This document shows, piece after piece, positions 27,114-36,046 of a DNA stretch of 64,000 bases; the first letter of the stretch is position 1, and each line of letters starts with the position of its first letter. This DNA is from CAYILR01 sp964364175 (GTDB taxonomy: Bacteria > Bdellovibrionota > UBA1018): NCBI GenBank assembly GCA_964364175.1, contig CAYILR010000001.1, forward strand, positions 1-64,000, written 5' to 3'. A program made the position numbers and the translations under genes. The notes beneath the pieces were generated by a model. That model had not been told where the DNA came from. It saw only the letters and a list, made by a program, of their open reading frames with translations, and searched no databases.

Positions 27114-28627
27114 GTTTTCTATTAAGTTTAATGATTATTATTCCAGTGGTAGGAGCGGTTTTTCAGGCAATTGTGCCCAAACAAAAAAAAGATTTAGTGG
27201 ATACCGCATCGGGTTTGAGTGCGCTGATATCCAGTTCTCTGGCTGGATTTATAGGGATTTTTTTTGCATTAGTCATAAGGTCAAACTGGGTATCCCCAGG
27301 GGAGCTGACACAGAAAATCGCTTGGTTGAGCTCTTACTCAATTTATTATGAGGTCGGAGTGGATGGCCTGAATTTGCTGCTAGTGCTGGGATTAAGTTTG
27401 CTGTTTCCCATCTTGATCGCTTCCGAATGGAAAAGGGAGTCAGGACGGAGGGGCATACAGGGCCTTTTGTTGCTTTTGCAGTCAGCACTTTTTGGGACGG
27501 TTTGCTCATATGATTTGTTTCTACAGTTTTTCTTTTGGTCGTTATCAGCTCTGCTGATTTATTTTTTGGTGGGAATGTGGGGCGGGCGCGGCCGGGAGCG
27601 TACTGCTGTGAGATATGCTGTGAACGCATTGTTGGGAAATGCAGCACTTTTTGTTGCGCTTTTGCTTGTTTATTATGCAGTGGATCCACATACGTTTTCC
27701 ATTCAGGAGTTAAGTCCAAGTAAGCTCATGGGAAAAAATCTCATTCTTTTTGGAAAAACACATGATCTATCCTCTCTGGTTTTTCTTTTAGCCTGTGCAG
27801 GCATGGTGTTGAGATTGCCGGTTTGGCCGGTTCACGGTTGGTTGTCAGATCTTGCAGAACGAGCTCCCCAATCAGTAGTTGCGGCTATTTATGGAGGCAT
27901 GATTCCTGTTGGATTTTATGTTTTTTTACGACAGGCCTATGTTTTATATCGTCCAGATTTGGAAATTCGTTCGAATTGGATGATTGCTATAGGAATCCTC
28001 AGTATGACGATGGGAGCATTGGGTGCTGTGGGACAGCGTCAGCTGAGAGGGCTGTTGGCGCAGCTTTGTTTGGTGCAGTCAGGATTTAGTTTGATAGGGA
28101 TTGCTTCGCTGAGCGCAACGGGTCTAGTGGGTGCAATGATTCAAAGCGTTGCAGTCGGCCTAGGTTTGGCGGGACTGGCGCTATTTGTTGAGTCGGTGCT
28201 GAGCCGCGTGAAGCAGGATTATTTCAAAGGCGAAAAGGCCTGCCTGTCGGGGTTTGCAAAAAAAGCCCCGGTGATGGCGCTGTTTTCGGGTGTATTCATG
28301 CTGACGGTGATGAATATGCCGGCTTCGGGTAGTTTTGTCGGTGCTTCTCTTTTGATGGTAGGTGGATATTCAGTTCATCCCATGATTCTTTTAGCTGCAG
28401 TGGGGATGATTTTTTTAATGAGTGTGAGTTTGCTGTCCATGTATCGAAGAGTGTTTTTTGGGCAAGAGTTGAACGGCGGGGCCAATGGGATGGTGGATCT
28501 TTCGTTTGCTGAAAAAGCATATTTGATTCCATTGGTGTTGGCATTGTTGGTCATGGGTTTTTATCCAAAGCCAATTATAGAAATTATGCATACGGCTGTG
28601 GCTGCAATGTTAGCTGGAAAGGGATAG
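27110..28627 (+). CDS. Divergent NuoM-like antiporter subunit
   Basis: NuoM homologue of about 505 residues. Recognisable matches are DLFLQFFFWSLSALLIYFLV with GMWGG, LPVWPVHGWLSDLAERAPQS and the C-terminal GFYPKPIIEIMH. Against the canonical copy, the helix-5 Glu is Ser (FWE to FWS), the helix-7 Lys is Arg (KVPLFP to RLPVWP), the helix-8 Lys is Met, and the helix-12 Glu of GFVGEF is Ala (SFVGAS). I place the start at TTG 27110, overlapping the NuoL-like stop as TTGA with GGGAG upstream. Several residues needed for proton transfer are therefore gone while the scaffold motifs persist. Confidence 0.82.
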   Translation: MSFLLSLMIIIPVVGAVFQAIVPKQKKDLVDTASGLSALISSSLAGFIGIFFALVIRSNWVSPGELTQKIAWLSSYSIYYEVGVDGLNLLLVLGLSLLFPILIASEWKRESGRRGIQGLLLLLQSALFGTVCSYDLFLQFFFWSLSALLIYFLVGMWGGRGRERTAVRYAVNALLGNAALFVALLLVYYAVDPHTFSIQELSPSKLMGKNLILFGKTHDLSSLVFLLACAGMVLRLPVWPVHGWLSDLAERAPQSVVAAIYGGMIPVGFYVFLRQAYVLYRPDLEIRSNWMIAIGILSMTMGALGAVGQRQLRGLLAQLCLVQSGFSLIGIASLSATGLVGAMIQSVAVGLGLAGLALFVESVLSRVKQDYFKGEKACLSGFAKKAPVMALFSGVFMLTVMNMPASGSFVGASLLMVGGYSVHPMILLAAVGMIFLMSVSLLSMYRRVFFGQELNGGANGMVDLSFAEKAYLIPLVLALLVMGFYPKPIIEIMHTAVAAMLAGKG

Positions 28628-28643
28628 TAGAAAATCTGCTGTT

Positions 28644-30137
28644 ATGACAACGAACGGTGTCTTGGTTTTATTACCTGAGCTTTTGATATTGCTGACTATC
28701 GTTGGCCTACTGTTGGCGGAGGTCGGCTATTACCAAGAGCGGATGCGCTTGGTGACTCTGACGGCACTCTTGGGTGTTGGAAGCGCATTTTTGCAAAGCC
28801 TTCTTTCTTTGCTTTTTGGTCCTGTTCGAGCATTTGACGGAATGCTCACCGTGGATGGATTATCTATTTATTTCAAAATCCTCGCCTATATGTTTGCGCT
28901 TTTTTCTATAGTTGGCATTTCACTTTCGAATCGAATTCGATTGGATCGCCGTGTTGAAGCCTATGTTTTTGTTTTATCCAGCGTGTTGGGTGTTTCCATT
29001 ACTGTTTCGTCTGGGCATTTGCTGCTTACTTTTTTTGGATTGCAGCTTTTGTGCCTGTCTACGCTTTTTTTAATAGCCATTGATGGCCGAAACAGAATAT
29101 CTGTGGAGGCTGCGGTAAAATATTTTGCCCCTTGGGTGATTTCTTCCGCGTGTTTTTTATTTGGGGCGGGAATTCTTTTTTCAGTGGCACACACATTCAA
29201 TCTACAGGAAATTCACGCCGCATTAGTTGCGCATGAATTGACCAGGACGTCAGGCTTAGTGGTTTTTTTGCTTTTCTTTATTTCAATCGGGTTTCAAATG
29301 GGAGCGTTTCCCGCAATTCATTGGGTGCCCGACGTGTTGACGGGTGGAGTGCCGGTTTTGTCGTCACTGCTGGTGACGCTTTCTAGATTGGCGGGGTTTT
29401 CGGTTTTTATTCGACTCGTGTCGCTGTTTTTTTCGCAATCCACAGATCAGCCAGGAACTTGGCGTGTGCTGGGCCAAATTGATTGGACGGTCATTCTTTC
29501 GGTTTGTTCAGGAGTGACTTTGCTTTATGGCGGGTTGCTGGCGTTACGACAAAAAACCATTCTCAGAAGAATTGGATATCTTTTTGTATCGCAGACTGGT
29601 TTTTTGATGATGGGAGTCGTGGTCCTGAACGACATTGGAATGGGTTCAATGCTGTTTCACTTGTTGATTGACGGCATGGCCGCGTTGGGAACGATTGCAT
29701 CATTGGGTGGTTTTTTTGAGGGGCTTCCTTCGGATCGATTTGAGGATGTTCAAGGAACGTTTTCAGTTGCTGCTTGGGAGAGTTTTTGTGTTGTTTTTTT
29801 CTTGGCATCTTTTGTTGGGATCCCCCCTTTCCCGGGGTTCATTGCCAAATTTGCGATGTTCGAATCTATTTTAGTGCAAAAATGGTATTTGCTGGCGTTG
29901 GTGGGTTTAGTTGGAATGATTTTGAATATGGTCAGCGTTGTTGAGCTACTCATGGTTTTGATGGGGAGCGGCAAAGGAAATCAAATGGTTTGGGCTGGAG
30001 CAGACGGCTCAACACAGGGAATAGTTTTGAAGAAGGCATTTTTGGTGCTCTTGTTTTTGCCGTTAGCTGGGACTTTGTTTTTTTGCGAAAATATTCTGAA
30101 TTTGTCGATTCAGGTGGTGCGGTATATTTTGTGGTAG
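28644..30137 (+). CDS. Divergent NuoN-like antiporter subunit
   Basis: NuoN homologue of 497 residues, last gene of the divergent cluster. LTFFGLQLLCLSTLFLIA aligns with FIALELMSLCVYVLVG (Glu to Gln). GFQMGAFPAIHWVPDVLTGG aligns with LFKVASVPFHMWMPDVYEGA (Lys to Gln). The next buried Lys appears as Arg (TLSRLAGF), whereas the helix-12 Lys is kept (PPFPGFIAKFAMF). The VEAAVKYF motif is intact. A 65-bp gap separates it from the canonical nuoA. Confidence 0.85.
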   Translation: MTTNGVLVLLPELLILLTIVGLLLAEVGYYQERMRLVTLTALLGVGSAFLQSLLSLLFGPVRAFDGMLTVDGLSIYFKILAYMFALFSIVGISLSNRIRLDRRVEAYVFVLSSVLGVSITVSSGHLLLTFFGLQLLCLSTLFLIAIDGRNRISVEAAVKYFAPWVISSACFLFGAGILFSVAHTFNLQEIHAALVAHELTRTSGLVVFLLFFISIGFQMGAFPAIHWVPDVLTGGVPVLSSLLVTLSRLAGFSVFIRLVSLFFSQSTDQPGTWRVLGQIDWTVILSVCSGVTLLYGGLLALRQKTILRRIGYLFVSQTGFLMMGVVVLNDIGMGSMLFHLLIDGMAALGTIASLGGFFEGLPSDRFEDVQGTFSVAAWESFCVVFFLASFVGIPPFPGFIAKFAMFESILVQKWYLLALVGLVGMILNMVSVVELLMVLMGSGKGNQMVWAGADGSTQGIVLKKAFLVLLFLPLAGTLFFCENILNLSIQVVRYILW

Positions 30138-30202
30138 AACGCGATCCGGGTTAAGGGCTATACTGCATAAAATACAACCGTGGACGTTGAGGGCTGAAGC
30201 GC

Positions 30203-30562
30203 ATGTCGTACATTCCTGTTTTAATTCTATTCATGGTGGGCACTTTTTTGGGAGTAGCAATTCTAGTGCTGACCCATCTTCTCGGGCCACGCATCAAGCA
30301 CAGAATGAAAGACCAACCCTTTGAATGCGGAGTTCCCCCTGCGGGAGATTCGCGACAAAGATTTTCTGTGAGATTTTATCTGGTCGCGATTTTGTTTTTA
30401 CTTTTTGATGTGGAAGCGATCTTTTTTTTCCCTTGGGCAGTAGTTTACAGAAAGTATCTCACCCTGGGTTCTTTTATTTTGGTCGAAATGGGTCTTTTTG
30501 TTGGAATTCTTTTAGTAGGTTATTATTACGTGCTTCGTAAGGGAGCGCTGGAGTGGGATTAA
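30203..30562 (+). CDS. nuoA: NADH-quinone oxidoreductase subunit A
   Basis: Canonical NuoA, 119 residues and three membrane helices, with FECGVPPAG in the first loop and RFSVRFYLVAILFLLFDVEA, including the Asp/Glu pair of helix 2. It begins the full 14-gene nuo operon. GAGGG lies eight bases before ATG 30203. The 65-bp gap upstream contains TATACT at 30159-30164, a possible -10 element without a clear -35, so the cluster may have its own promoter or be read through from the divergent cluster. Confidence 0.95.
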   Translation: MSYIPVLILFMVGTFLGVAILVLTHLLGPRIKHRMKDQPFECGVPPAGDSRQRFSVRFYLVAILFLLFDVEAIFFFPWAVVYRKYLTLGSFILVEMGLFVGILLVGYYYVLRKGALEWD

Positions 30563-30563
30563 T

Positions 30564-31067
30564 ATGAGTAAAGACGGATCGCCTGCCTACTTGACGACGC
30601 GGCTCGATGATTTTGTAAACTGGGGACGGAAAAACGCCATGTGGCCCCTCCCCTACGGGACAAGCTGCTGTGGAATTGAAATGATGGCTACGCTTTGTTC
30701 CGATTACGATATGGCACGCTTTGGTGCAGAGGCGGTTCGGTTTTCCCCACGCCAAGCGGATCTTTTGATTGTTGCTGGAATTATTACAACCAAGATGGCT
30801 CCTGTTTTGAAGTCTGTTTATGACCAAATGAGCGAACCGAAATGGGTCATGTCTTTTGGTGCATGTGCCTCATCGGGCGGAATTTTTAATGTATACAGTG
30901 TACTGCAGGGAATCGACACCGTAATTCCAGTCGATGTTTATGTGCCCGGATGCCCACCCGCTCCTGAAGGAGTTTTGCACGCGTTGGTGCGTTTGCAAGA
31001 AATGATTGCGAGGGGAGAAACCCGATCGCAACTGCGCGAAAAGGGCATCAAAGAGGTGGAAGTTTAA
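30564..31067 (+). CDS. nuoB: NADH-quinone oxidoreductase subunit B
   Basis: Canonical PSST subunit with the four N2 cluster cysteines (TSCCGIEMM, GACASSGG, PGCPPAPE) and the family motif ATLCSDYDMARFG next to the quinone site. Length is 167 residues. It starts one base after nuoA stops and shares a base with nuoC, so expression is coupled. It makes a useful reference for the divergent copy at 20793, which shares the cysteines but not the surrounding loop. Confidence 0.96.
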   Translation: MSKDGSPAYLTTRLDDFVNWGRKNAMWPLPYGTSCCGIEMMATLCSDYDMARFGAEAVRFSPRQADLLIVAGIITTKMAPVLKSVYDQMSEPKWVMSFGACASSGGIFNVYSVLQGIDTVIPVDVYVPGCPPAPEGVLHALVRLQEMIARGETRSQLREKGIKEVEV

Positions 31068-31645
31068 TGGAAACTGACATTCGCAATTCTTTGGCGACTA
31101 ACGGTGGAGATTGGCTGGAGCGATTCGGTGAACTTTGGAAAAAGCATATTGAAACGCTGCAAGGCAAATTTGGATCTAAAATTGAAAAGGTGCTGATGCC
31201 TTCTCAGTGTCCAACCGATGTACCCATTGTTTTCGTTCAAAAAAATTCAATTCTTGAAGTCTTGGAGTTCATGAAACAGCCCGAAGGAATGGACTATCAT
31301 TTTTTAGCGGACATTACAGCGACCGATGAATTGCCTGAGCAACCGAGATTTCACGTAGTTTACCAGCTTTTTTCTCATTCGACGAAATGTAGAATTCGAC
31401 TCAAAGTACGTGTGTCTGAAAATGAGTCTGTGCCATCGGCCACCTCGATTTGGAAAGCTGCCAACTGGGCTGAGCGAGAGGTCTGGGATATGTTTGGGAT
31501 TAAGTTCGATGGCCACCCTGATCTGCGAAGGATTTTGATGGATGAGAGGTGGGAAGGTCATCCCCTGCGTAAAGACTATCCGCGCAGAGGATACCAAATA
31601 TTTCCAACGGCACAGGATGTTAAACCAGAGCTGCTTCAGGATTAG
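31067..31645 (+). CDS. nuoC: NADH-quinone oxidoreductase subunit C
   Basis: 30-kDa peripheral subunit, 192 residues. The conserved C-terminal signature WAEREVWDMFGIKFDGHPDLRR and EGHPLRKDYP is complete. It packs against NuoD and NuoB near the quinone chamber and carries no cofactor. NuoC and NuoD are separate genes, not fused as in E. coli. Confidence 0.95.
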   Translation: METDIRNSLATNGGDWLERFGELWKKHIETLQGKFGSKIEKVLMPSQCPTDVPIVFVQKNSILEVLEFMKQPEGMDYHFLADITATDELPEQPRFHVVYQLFSHSTKCRIRLKVRVSENESVPSATSIWKAANWAEREVWDMFGIKFDGHPDLRRILMDERWEGHPLRKDYPRRGYQIFPTAQDVKPELLQD

Positions 31646-31659
31646 CGGGAGAACGGATT

Positions 31660-32892
31660 ATGTCGATTCAAGAGGCACAGGAGCGCATTACACTTCACGT
31701 AGAGCACGATCCGGATGATCTATGGGGTGACTCTCGGGTCATTATGAACATCGGCCCCACTCACCCTGCCATGCACGGGGCATTACGAATGGTGGCGCGG
31801 TTGAATGGGGAAACCATTGAAAAGTCCTATTGCGAGTTTGGGTATACGCATCGTGCAAAAGAAAAATTGGGAGAGCATAGGACCTATCATCAGTTTGTTG
31901 TTTATACGGATCGGCTCAATTATTGCTCGGCATTGATCAACAACGTGGTTTATGCAATGTCAGTTGAAAAATTGATGGGCATTGAGCCACCGGCGCGCGC
32001 GGTTTGGATTCGCATGATTTGTTGTGAATTGGCACGTGTGATGGACCATTTGATTTGTGTGGGGATCAATGCGGTGGACTTGGGTGCGTTTTCGTTCTTT
32101 TTGTATGGATTTCATCAACGAGAAGAAGCTTATACGTTGGTGGAAAAACTTTGTGGCGCTCGGCTGACTACTTCTTATACGCGCATCGGTGGCCTGATGA
32201 ACGATGCGCCTGAAGGGTGGGAAAAAGAAGTCAAGAATTGGGTGACTAAAACCCGTGCTGTAGTGGACGAAATGGACCGCTTGCTGACGAACAACAAGAT
32301 CTGGTGTCAGCGTACAGTGGGAGTCGGTGTTTTCAATCGCGAGCAGTGTTTAGATTATAGCTATTCTGGACCATGTGCGCGGGCTGCAGGCATTGATTTT
32401 GATCTGAGGCGTGATCAACCCAATATGTTTTACAAGAACGTTGAGTTCGATGTGCCCGTGGCAAAAAACGGGGACGTCTATGATCGGTACGGCGTGCGGA
32501 TGGAAGAAATTCGCCAATCACTGAACATTATCGCTCAGTGTGCTGATAAAATTCAAAAAGGTCCGATCTGGACCGAGGACAAGCGAGTCAGGATTCCAGA
32601 CAAAAATGTGGTGCACAACGCTATGGAAGGCATGATTCACCATTTCAAATTTTTTATGACAGGATTTGATGTTCCTGAGGGCGAGGCCTATACGCAGTTT
32701 GAAGCAGCAAACGGAGAACTGGGATTTTATATCGTGAGCAAAAAAGCTCCGATGGCTCATCGAATGAGGATTCGTGGCCCTTCGGTGTTTCATTTCTCTG
32801 CGCTCGATGAAATGAGCAAGGGGCTCAAAATCGCTGATATGGTGGCCGCTCTAGGAAGCATCAATATTATTGCGGGGGAATTGGATCGCTAA
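31660..32892 (+). CDS. nuoD: NADH-quinone oxidoreductase subunit D
   Basis: 49-kDa quinone-site subunit of 410 residues. NIGPTHPAMHGALR contains the quinone-binding His (about residue 39), and TDRLNYCSA the Tyr (about residue 88). The QRTVGVGVF and terminal NIIAGELDR motifs are typical. A ribosome site AGCGGGAGA precedes ATG 31660. The intact pocket shows the second cluster encodes a conventional quinone reductase. Confidence 0.96.
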   Translation: MSIQEAQERITLHVEHDPDDLWGDSRVIMNIGPTHPAMHGALRMVARLNGETIEKSYCEFGYTHRAKEKLGEHRTYHQFVVYTDRLNYCSALINNVVYAMSVEKLMGIEPPARAVWIRMICCELARVMDHLICVGINAVDLGAFSFFLYGFHQREEAYTLVEKLCGARLTTSYTRIGGLMNDAPEGWEKEVKNWVTKTRAVVDEMDRLLTNNKIWCQRTVGVGVFNREQCLDYSYSGPCARAAGIDFDLRRDQPNMFYKNVEFDVPVAKNGDVYDRYGVRMEEIRQSLNIIAQCADKIQKGPIWTEDKRVRIPDKNVVHNAMEGMIHHFKFFMTGFDVPEGEAYTQFEAANGELGFYIVSKKAPMAHRMRIRGPSVFHFSALDEMSKGLKIADMVAALGSINIIAGELDR

Positions 32893-32893
32893 T

Positions 32894-33367
32894 ATGGGAA
32901 AAATACTCTCAGAAAAATTCTACCAAGCAGTGAAGAAGCTCGAGCCCTCTTATCCGACCAAGCAGGCAATCTTGATTCCTGCGCTCCATGCCGCTCAAGA
33001 CGAATTGGGTTGGCTATCACCCGAGGCGATGGAGGAAGTGGGCGCAGTATTGGGAATGCATCCCGCACAAGTCAGAGAAGTCGCTAGTTTTTATACAATG
33101 TTTAATTTGAAACCCGTGGGGCGATATCATCTCAAGCTTTGTACCAACGTTGCGTGCAGTTTGCGTGGAGCAGAAGAACTGGTGAGACATTGTGAGAAAA
33201 AACTGTCTATCCGTTGTGGAGACACTACACCCGATAAAAAATTTACAATCATGGAAGAAGAATGCCTGGGTGCATGCGGAACGGCCCCAGCGATGATGTT
33301 GAACGACGACTATCACGAGAATTTGGACGTTCCAAAGTTGGACCGCCTTTTGGAGGCACTGGAGTAG
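32894..33367 (+). CDS. nuoE: NADH-quinone oxidoreductase subunit E
   Basis: 24-kDa thioredoxin-like [2Fe-2S] subunit (N1a). The four ligand cysteines are in CTNVAC and CLGAC. The N-terminal three-helix region (YPTKQAILIPALHAAQDELGW) and VREVASFYTMF are diagnostic. I start it at ATG 32894, one base after the nuoD stop, giving 157 residues; the earlier in-frame start would lie inside nuoD. No equivalent exists in the divergent cluster. Confidence 0.95.
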   Translation: MGKILSEKFYQAVKKLEPSYPTKQAILIPALHAAQDELGWLSPEAMEEVGAVLGMHPAQVREVASFYTMFNLKPVGRYHLKLCTNVACSLRGAEELVRHCEKKLSIRCGDTTPDKKFTIMEEECLGACGTAPAMMLNDDYHENLDVPKLDRLLEALE

Positions 33368-33369
33368 CT

Positions 33370-34644
33370 ATGGAAACCATGTATATCCAACACTTTGGAA
33401 AAGAGAACGCACGAAAGCTCGATTACTATTTGGCAGAAATGGCTGGCTATACAGCGCTCAAAAAAGCACTAACGATGACCCCAGATGATATTATTGCCGA
33501 AGTGAAAAAATCAAACCTGAGAGGCCGCGGTGGCGCAGGATTTCCTACAGGAATGAAGTGGGGATTTATTCCCAAACAGTCTGCAAAGCCTAAATATCTA
33601 GTGTGTAATGCAGATGAATCCGAGCCGGGAACATTCAAAGATCGAGATTTGATGCGATTTACCCCTCATCTGCTGATTGAAGGAATGGTGATTGGCGCTC
33701 ACGCGATCGGAGCGCATCAGGGTTACATTTACATTCGCGGTGAGTACACGCGCGAGGCAAAGCTTTTGAATGAAGCGCTGGATGAGGCGCGCAAGGCAGG
33801 ATATTTAGGGAAAAATATTTTGGGCAGCGGCTTTGATTTTGAATTGATAGTGCATCGAGGAGCAGGCGCTTATATTTGCGGCGAAGAGACTGCTTTGCTA
33901 AATTCTCTTGAAGGAAAACGAGGCGAGCCTCGAGTGAAGCCCCCCTTTCCGGCAAATGCGGGGGCTTTTGGTGGCCCGACGATTGTCAATAATGTTGAGA
34001 CGCTCACATCGGTCCCGTTTATTTTGAATCGCGGGGGTGAATGGTACGCCAAGCAAGGTAAACTAGAAAAATCTGGAGGATCCCGGCTTTTTTGCGTCTC
34101 TGGGCATGTGAAAAAACCGGGTTTGTATGAGTTGCCGTCTGGTGGACTGACTCTTCGACAATTGATCTACGATCATTGTGGAGGAATTTTGAACGACCGC
34201 CGTTTGAAGGCGGTAATTCCTGGGGGTTCATCAGCGCCTGTGCTGACTGCAGATGAGATTGACGTGGTATTAGACATCGAGCCGATGATGAAAATCGGAA
34301 CGATGTTGGGTTCAGCAGCGATCATGGTGATTCATGATGGATACAATATGGTGAAGTTGATCCATCGAATCACAAAGTTCTATGCGCATGAGTCCTGCGG
34401 CCAGTGCACACCCTGCCGCGAGGGGTGCAAATGGATGGAGGATGTGATTGAGAGGATTCTCCATGGCCATGGGAAAATGGAAGATTTGGATTTGCTTTTG
34501 GAAATCGCAGATAACATCAACGGCAAAACGCTCTGTGCGTTGGGTGATGCAGCAGCGGGTCCTGTGATGAGTTTTGTGAAAAAATTTCGTTCTGATTTTG
34601 AAGCTATGATCCGAGGTGAGAAACATGCCGAAATGCACTATTGA
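33370..34644 (+). CDS. nuoF: NADH-quinone oxidoreductase subunit F (NADH/FMN-binding)
   Basis: 51-kDa subunit where NADH is oxidised by FMN. The nucleotide-binding glycine-rich stretch is RGRGGAGFPTGMKW, the FMN region is AGAYICGEETALLNSLEG, and the N3 [4Fe-4S] ligands are SCGQCTPCREG plus the Cys of TLCALGD. Start ATG 33370 lies two bases after nuoE and gives 424 residues. The 3' end overlaps nuoG by 20 bases. Confidence 0.96.
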   Translation: METMYIQHFGKENARKLDYYLAEMAGYTALKKALTMTPDDIIAEVKKSNLRGRGGAGFPTGMKWGFIPKQSAKPKYLVCNADESEPGTFKDRDLMRFTPHLLIEGMVIGAHAIGAHQGYIYIRGEYTREAKLLNEALDEARKAGYLGKNILGSGFDFELIVHRGAGAYICGEETALLNSLEGKRGEPRVKPPFPANAGAFGGPTIVNNVETLTSVPFILNRGGEWYAKQGKLEKSGGSRLFCVSGHVKKPGLYELPSGGLTLRQLIYDHCGGILNDRRLKAVIPGGSSAPVLTADEIDVVLDIEPMMKIGTMLGSAAIMVIHDGYNMVKLIHRITKFYAHESCGQCTPCREGCKWMEDVIERILHGHGKMEDLDLLLEIADNINGKTLCALGDAAAGPVMSFVKKFRSDFEAMIRGEKHAEMHY

Positions 34645-36046
34645 TGGCCGTGAGGCGGAATTCAGCCCAGGCGAGAAACTAATTGAGGTAGCGAAACGCG
34701 TTGGGGTGGAGATCCCTGTTTTTTGCTATCATGAGGGGCTCACTGTTGTGGCTCAGTGCCGGATGTGCGCTGTTGAAATAGAAAAAATGCCAAAGCTTCA
34801 AACAGCATGTTCGACCCCAGCCGCAGACGGCATGGTGGTCAAAACTCAATCGGAAAAAACAAAAAAAAATCAGGCATCAGTGATGGAGTTTTTGCTGATC
34901 AACCATCCTTTGGACTGTCCGATTTGCGACAAGGCAGGCGAATGTGATTTGCAAGACAATTCATTCAAGCATGGCTCTGCCAACATGAGGTACACTGAGG
35001 AGAGACGGACCTACATGGATCTGGACATGGGTCCAGTGATTAAGAAGAGCATGAACCGCTGCATTCATTGCACGCGCTGCATTCGTTTCGGAGATGAAAT
35101 CGCTGGCATTCATGAAATGGTGGCAGTGAAACGTGGGAACAATACTGAAATTACCACAATTGATGGTCGCCCACTCGAGACCGACTATGCTGGGAACTAT
35201 GCAGACATTTGTCCGACAGGTTCATTGACGCTGAAGGATTTTCGATTCCGCAAGCGAGCATGGTACCTCAAAAAGACACCCACTGTTTGCGAAGGCTGTT
35301 CGCGTGGGTGTAATATTGAGATTCACCACGAAGCGAATGTGATTTACCGCACCATCCCTCGTACGAATATGGAAGTGAATAAATACTGGATGTGTGATGA
35401 AGGTAGGTTTCACTTCAACGAGATCCAAACTGCAGATCGAGTGATTCAGCCCGGGATAAAATCCCCGAGCGGTTGGTCGGAGACGGATTGGGCTTCAGCA
35501 ATTCGAAATGTAAGGCAAGGGACATCAGGAAAAAAAGTTTTTGTGCTCGTGGGGTCGGATTTGACCCAAGAAGAAATCGGCCTTTTAAAAAAATTCGTAC
35601 CCGAAAATCTTTCGAGTGCGCAGATGGCTCATTTTGGCACGCCAGGAATCAAAACTTCTGAACAAGATGGGCCTGCTGACAAAATCCTAAAAACTAAGAG
35701 CAAAACATCGAATCTCAAAGGAATGGAAAAACTGGGGATCGCAGCGTTTGATTCTATACCCTCAGGAGTAGATACAGTACTGGTGGTCAGTGGCGGCCGC
35801 GCTGTGATGCCTGATCTCAAGGGACTTCCGGCTTTTGGAATGGGTGTGTTTTTCAAAAAAGACAGTTCCAAGCTGAGTGCGGTATTGCCAGGTGCAAGCT
35901 TTGCAGAAAAAGACGGCACGGTAGTTAATTTCCAGGGCATGGAGCAAAAGCTTCAGCGAGCCGTCAATCCTCCCGGCAACTCAAAAAATCTATCTGAAAT
36001 TCTCATGATGTGGATGAATTCCGGTAAGCCAGCGGGGGTTGCCTGA
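34625..36046 (+). CDS. nuoG: NADH-quinone oxidoreductase subunit G, short form with N7 motif
   Basis: 75-kDa subunit. The N1b [2Fe-2S] cysteines are in CYHEGLTVVAQCRMC, followed by the N5 His/Cys motif HPLDCPICDKAGECDL and the N4 motif CIHCTRCIRFGDE with CPTGSLT. A further CEGCSRGC plus a Cys 27 residues later matches the extra N7 cluster of E. coli and Thermus NuoG. Only about 190 residues of the molybdopterin-like domain remain, so the protein has 473 residues against roughly 700-900 in many bacteria. Starts inside nuoF and overlaps nuoH by one base. Confidence 0.94.
   Translation: MPKCTIDGREAEFSPGEKLIEVAKRVGVEIPVFCYHEGLTVVAQCRMCAVEIEKMPKLQTACSTPAADGMVVKTQSEKTKKNQASVMEFLLINHPLDCPICDKAGECDLQDNSFKHGSANMRYTEERRTYMDLDMGPVIKKSMNRCIHCTRCIRFGDEIAGIHEMVAVKRGNNTEITTIDGRPLETDYAGNYADICPTGSLTLKDFRFRKRAWYLKKTPTVCEGCSRGCNIEIHHEANVIYRTIPRTNMEVNKYWMCDEGRFHFNEIQTADRVIQPGIKSPSGWSETDWASAIRNVRQGTSGKKVFVLVGSDLTQEEIGLLKKFVPENLSSAQMAHFGTPGIKTSEQDGPADKILKTKSKTSNLKGMEKLGIAAFDSIPSGVDTVLVVSGGRAVMPDLKGLPAFGMGVFFKKDSSKLSAVLPGASFAEKDGTVVNFQGMEQKLQRAVNPPGNSKNLSEILMMWMNSGKPAGVA

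Noticed and set aside
20377..30137. Reading the divergent cluster as a membrane-bound NiFe hydrogenase or Mrp-type antiporter
   Set aside because: The NuoD-like protein has no CxxC pairs for a NiFe centre and ends EVDR like complex I; the gene order A B C D H I J K L M N is that of nuo, not Mbh or Mrp.
20377..30137. Divergent cluster as assembly duplicate or simple pseudogene block
   Set aside because: Every frame is open over nearly 10 kb with coupled starts and good ribosome sites, and sequences differ strongly from the canonical copy.
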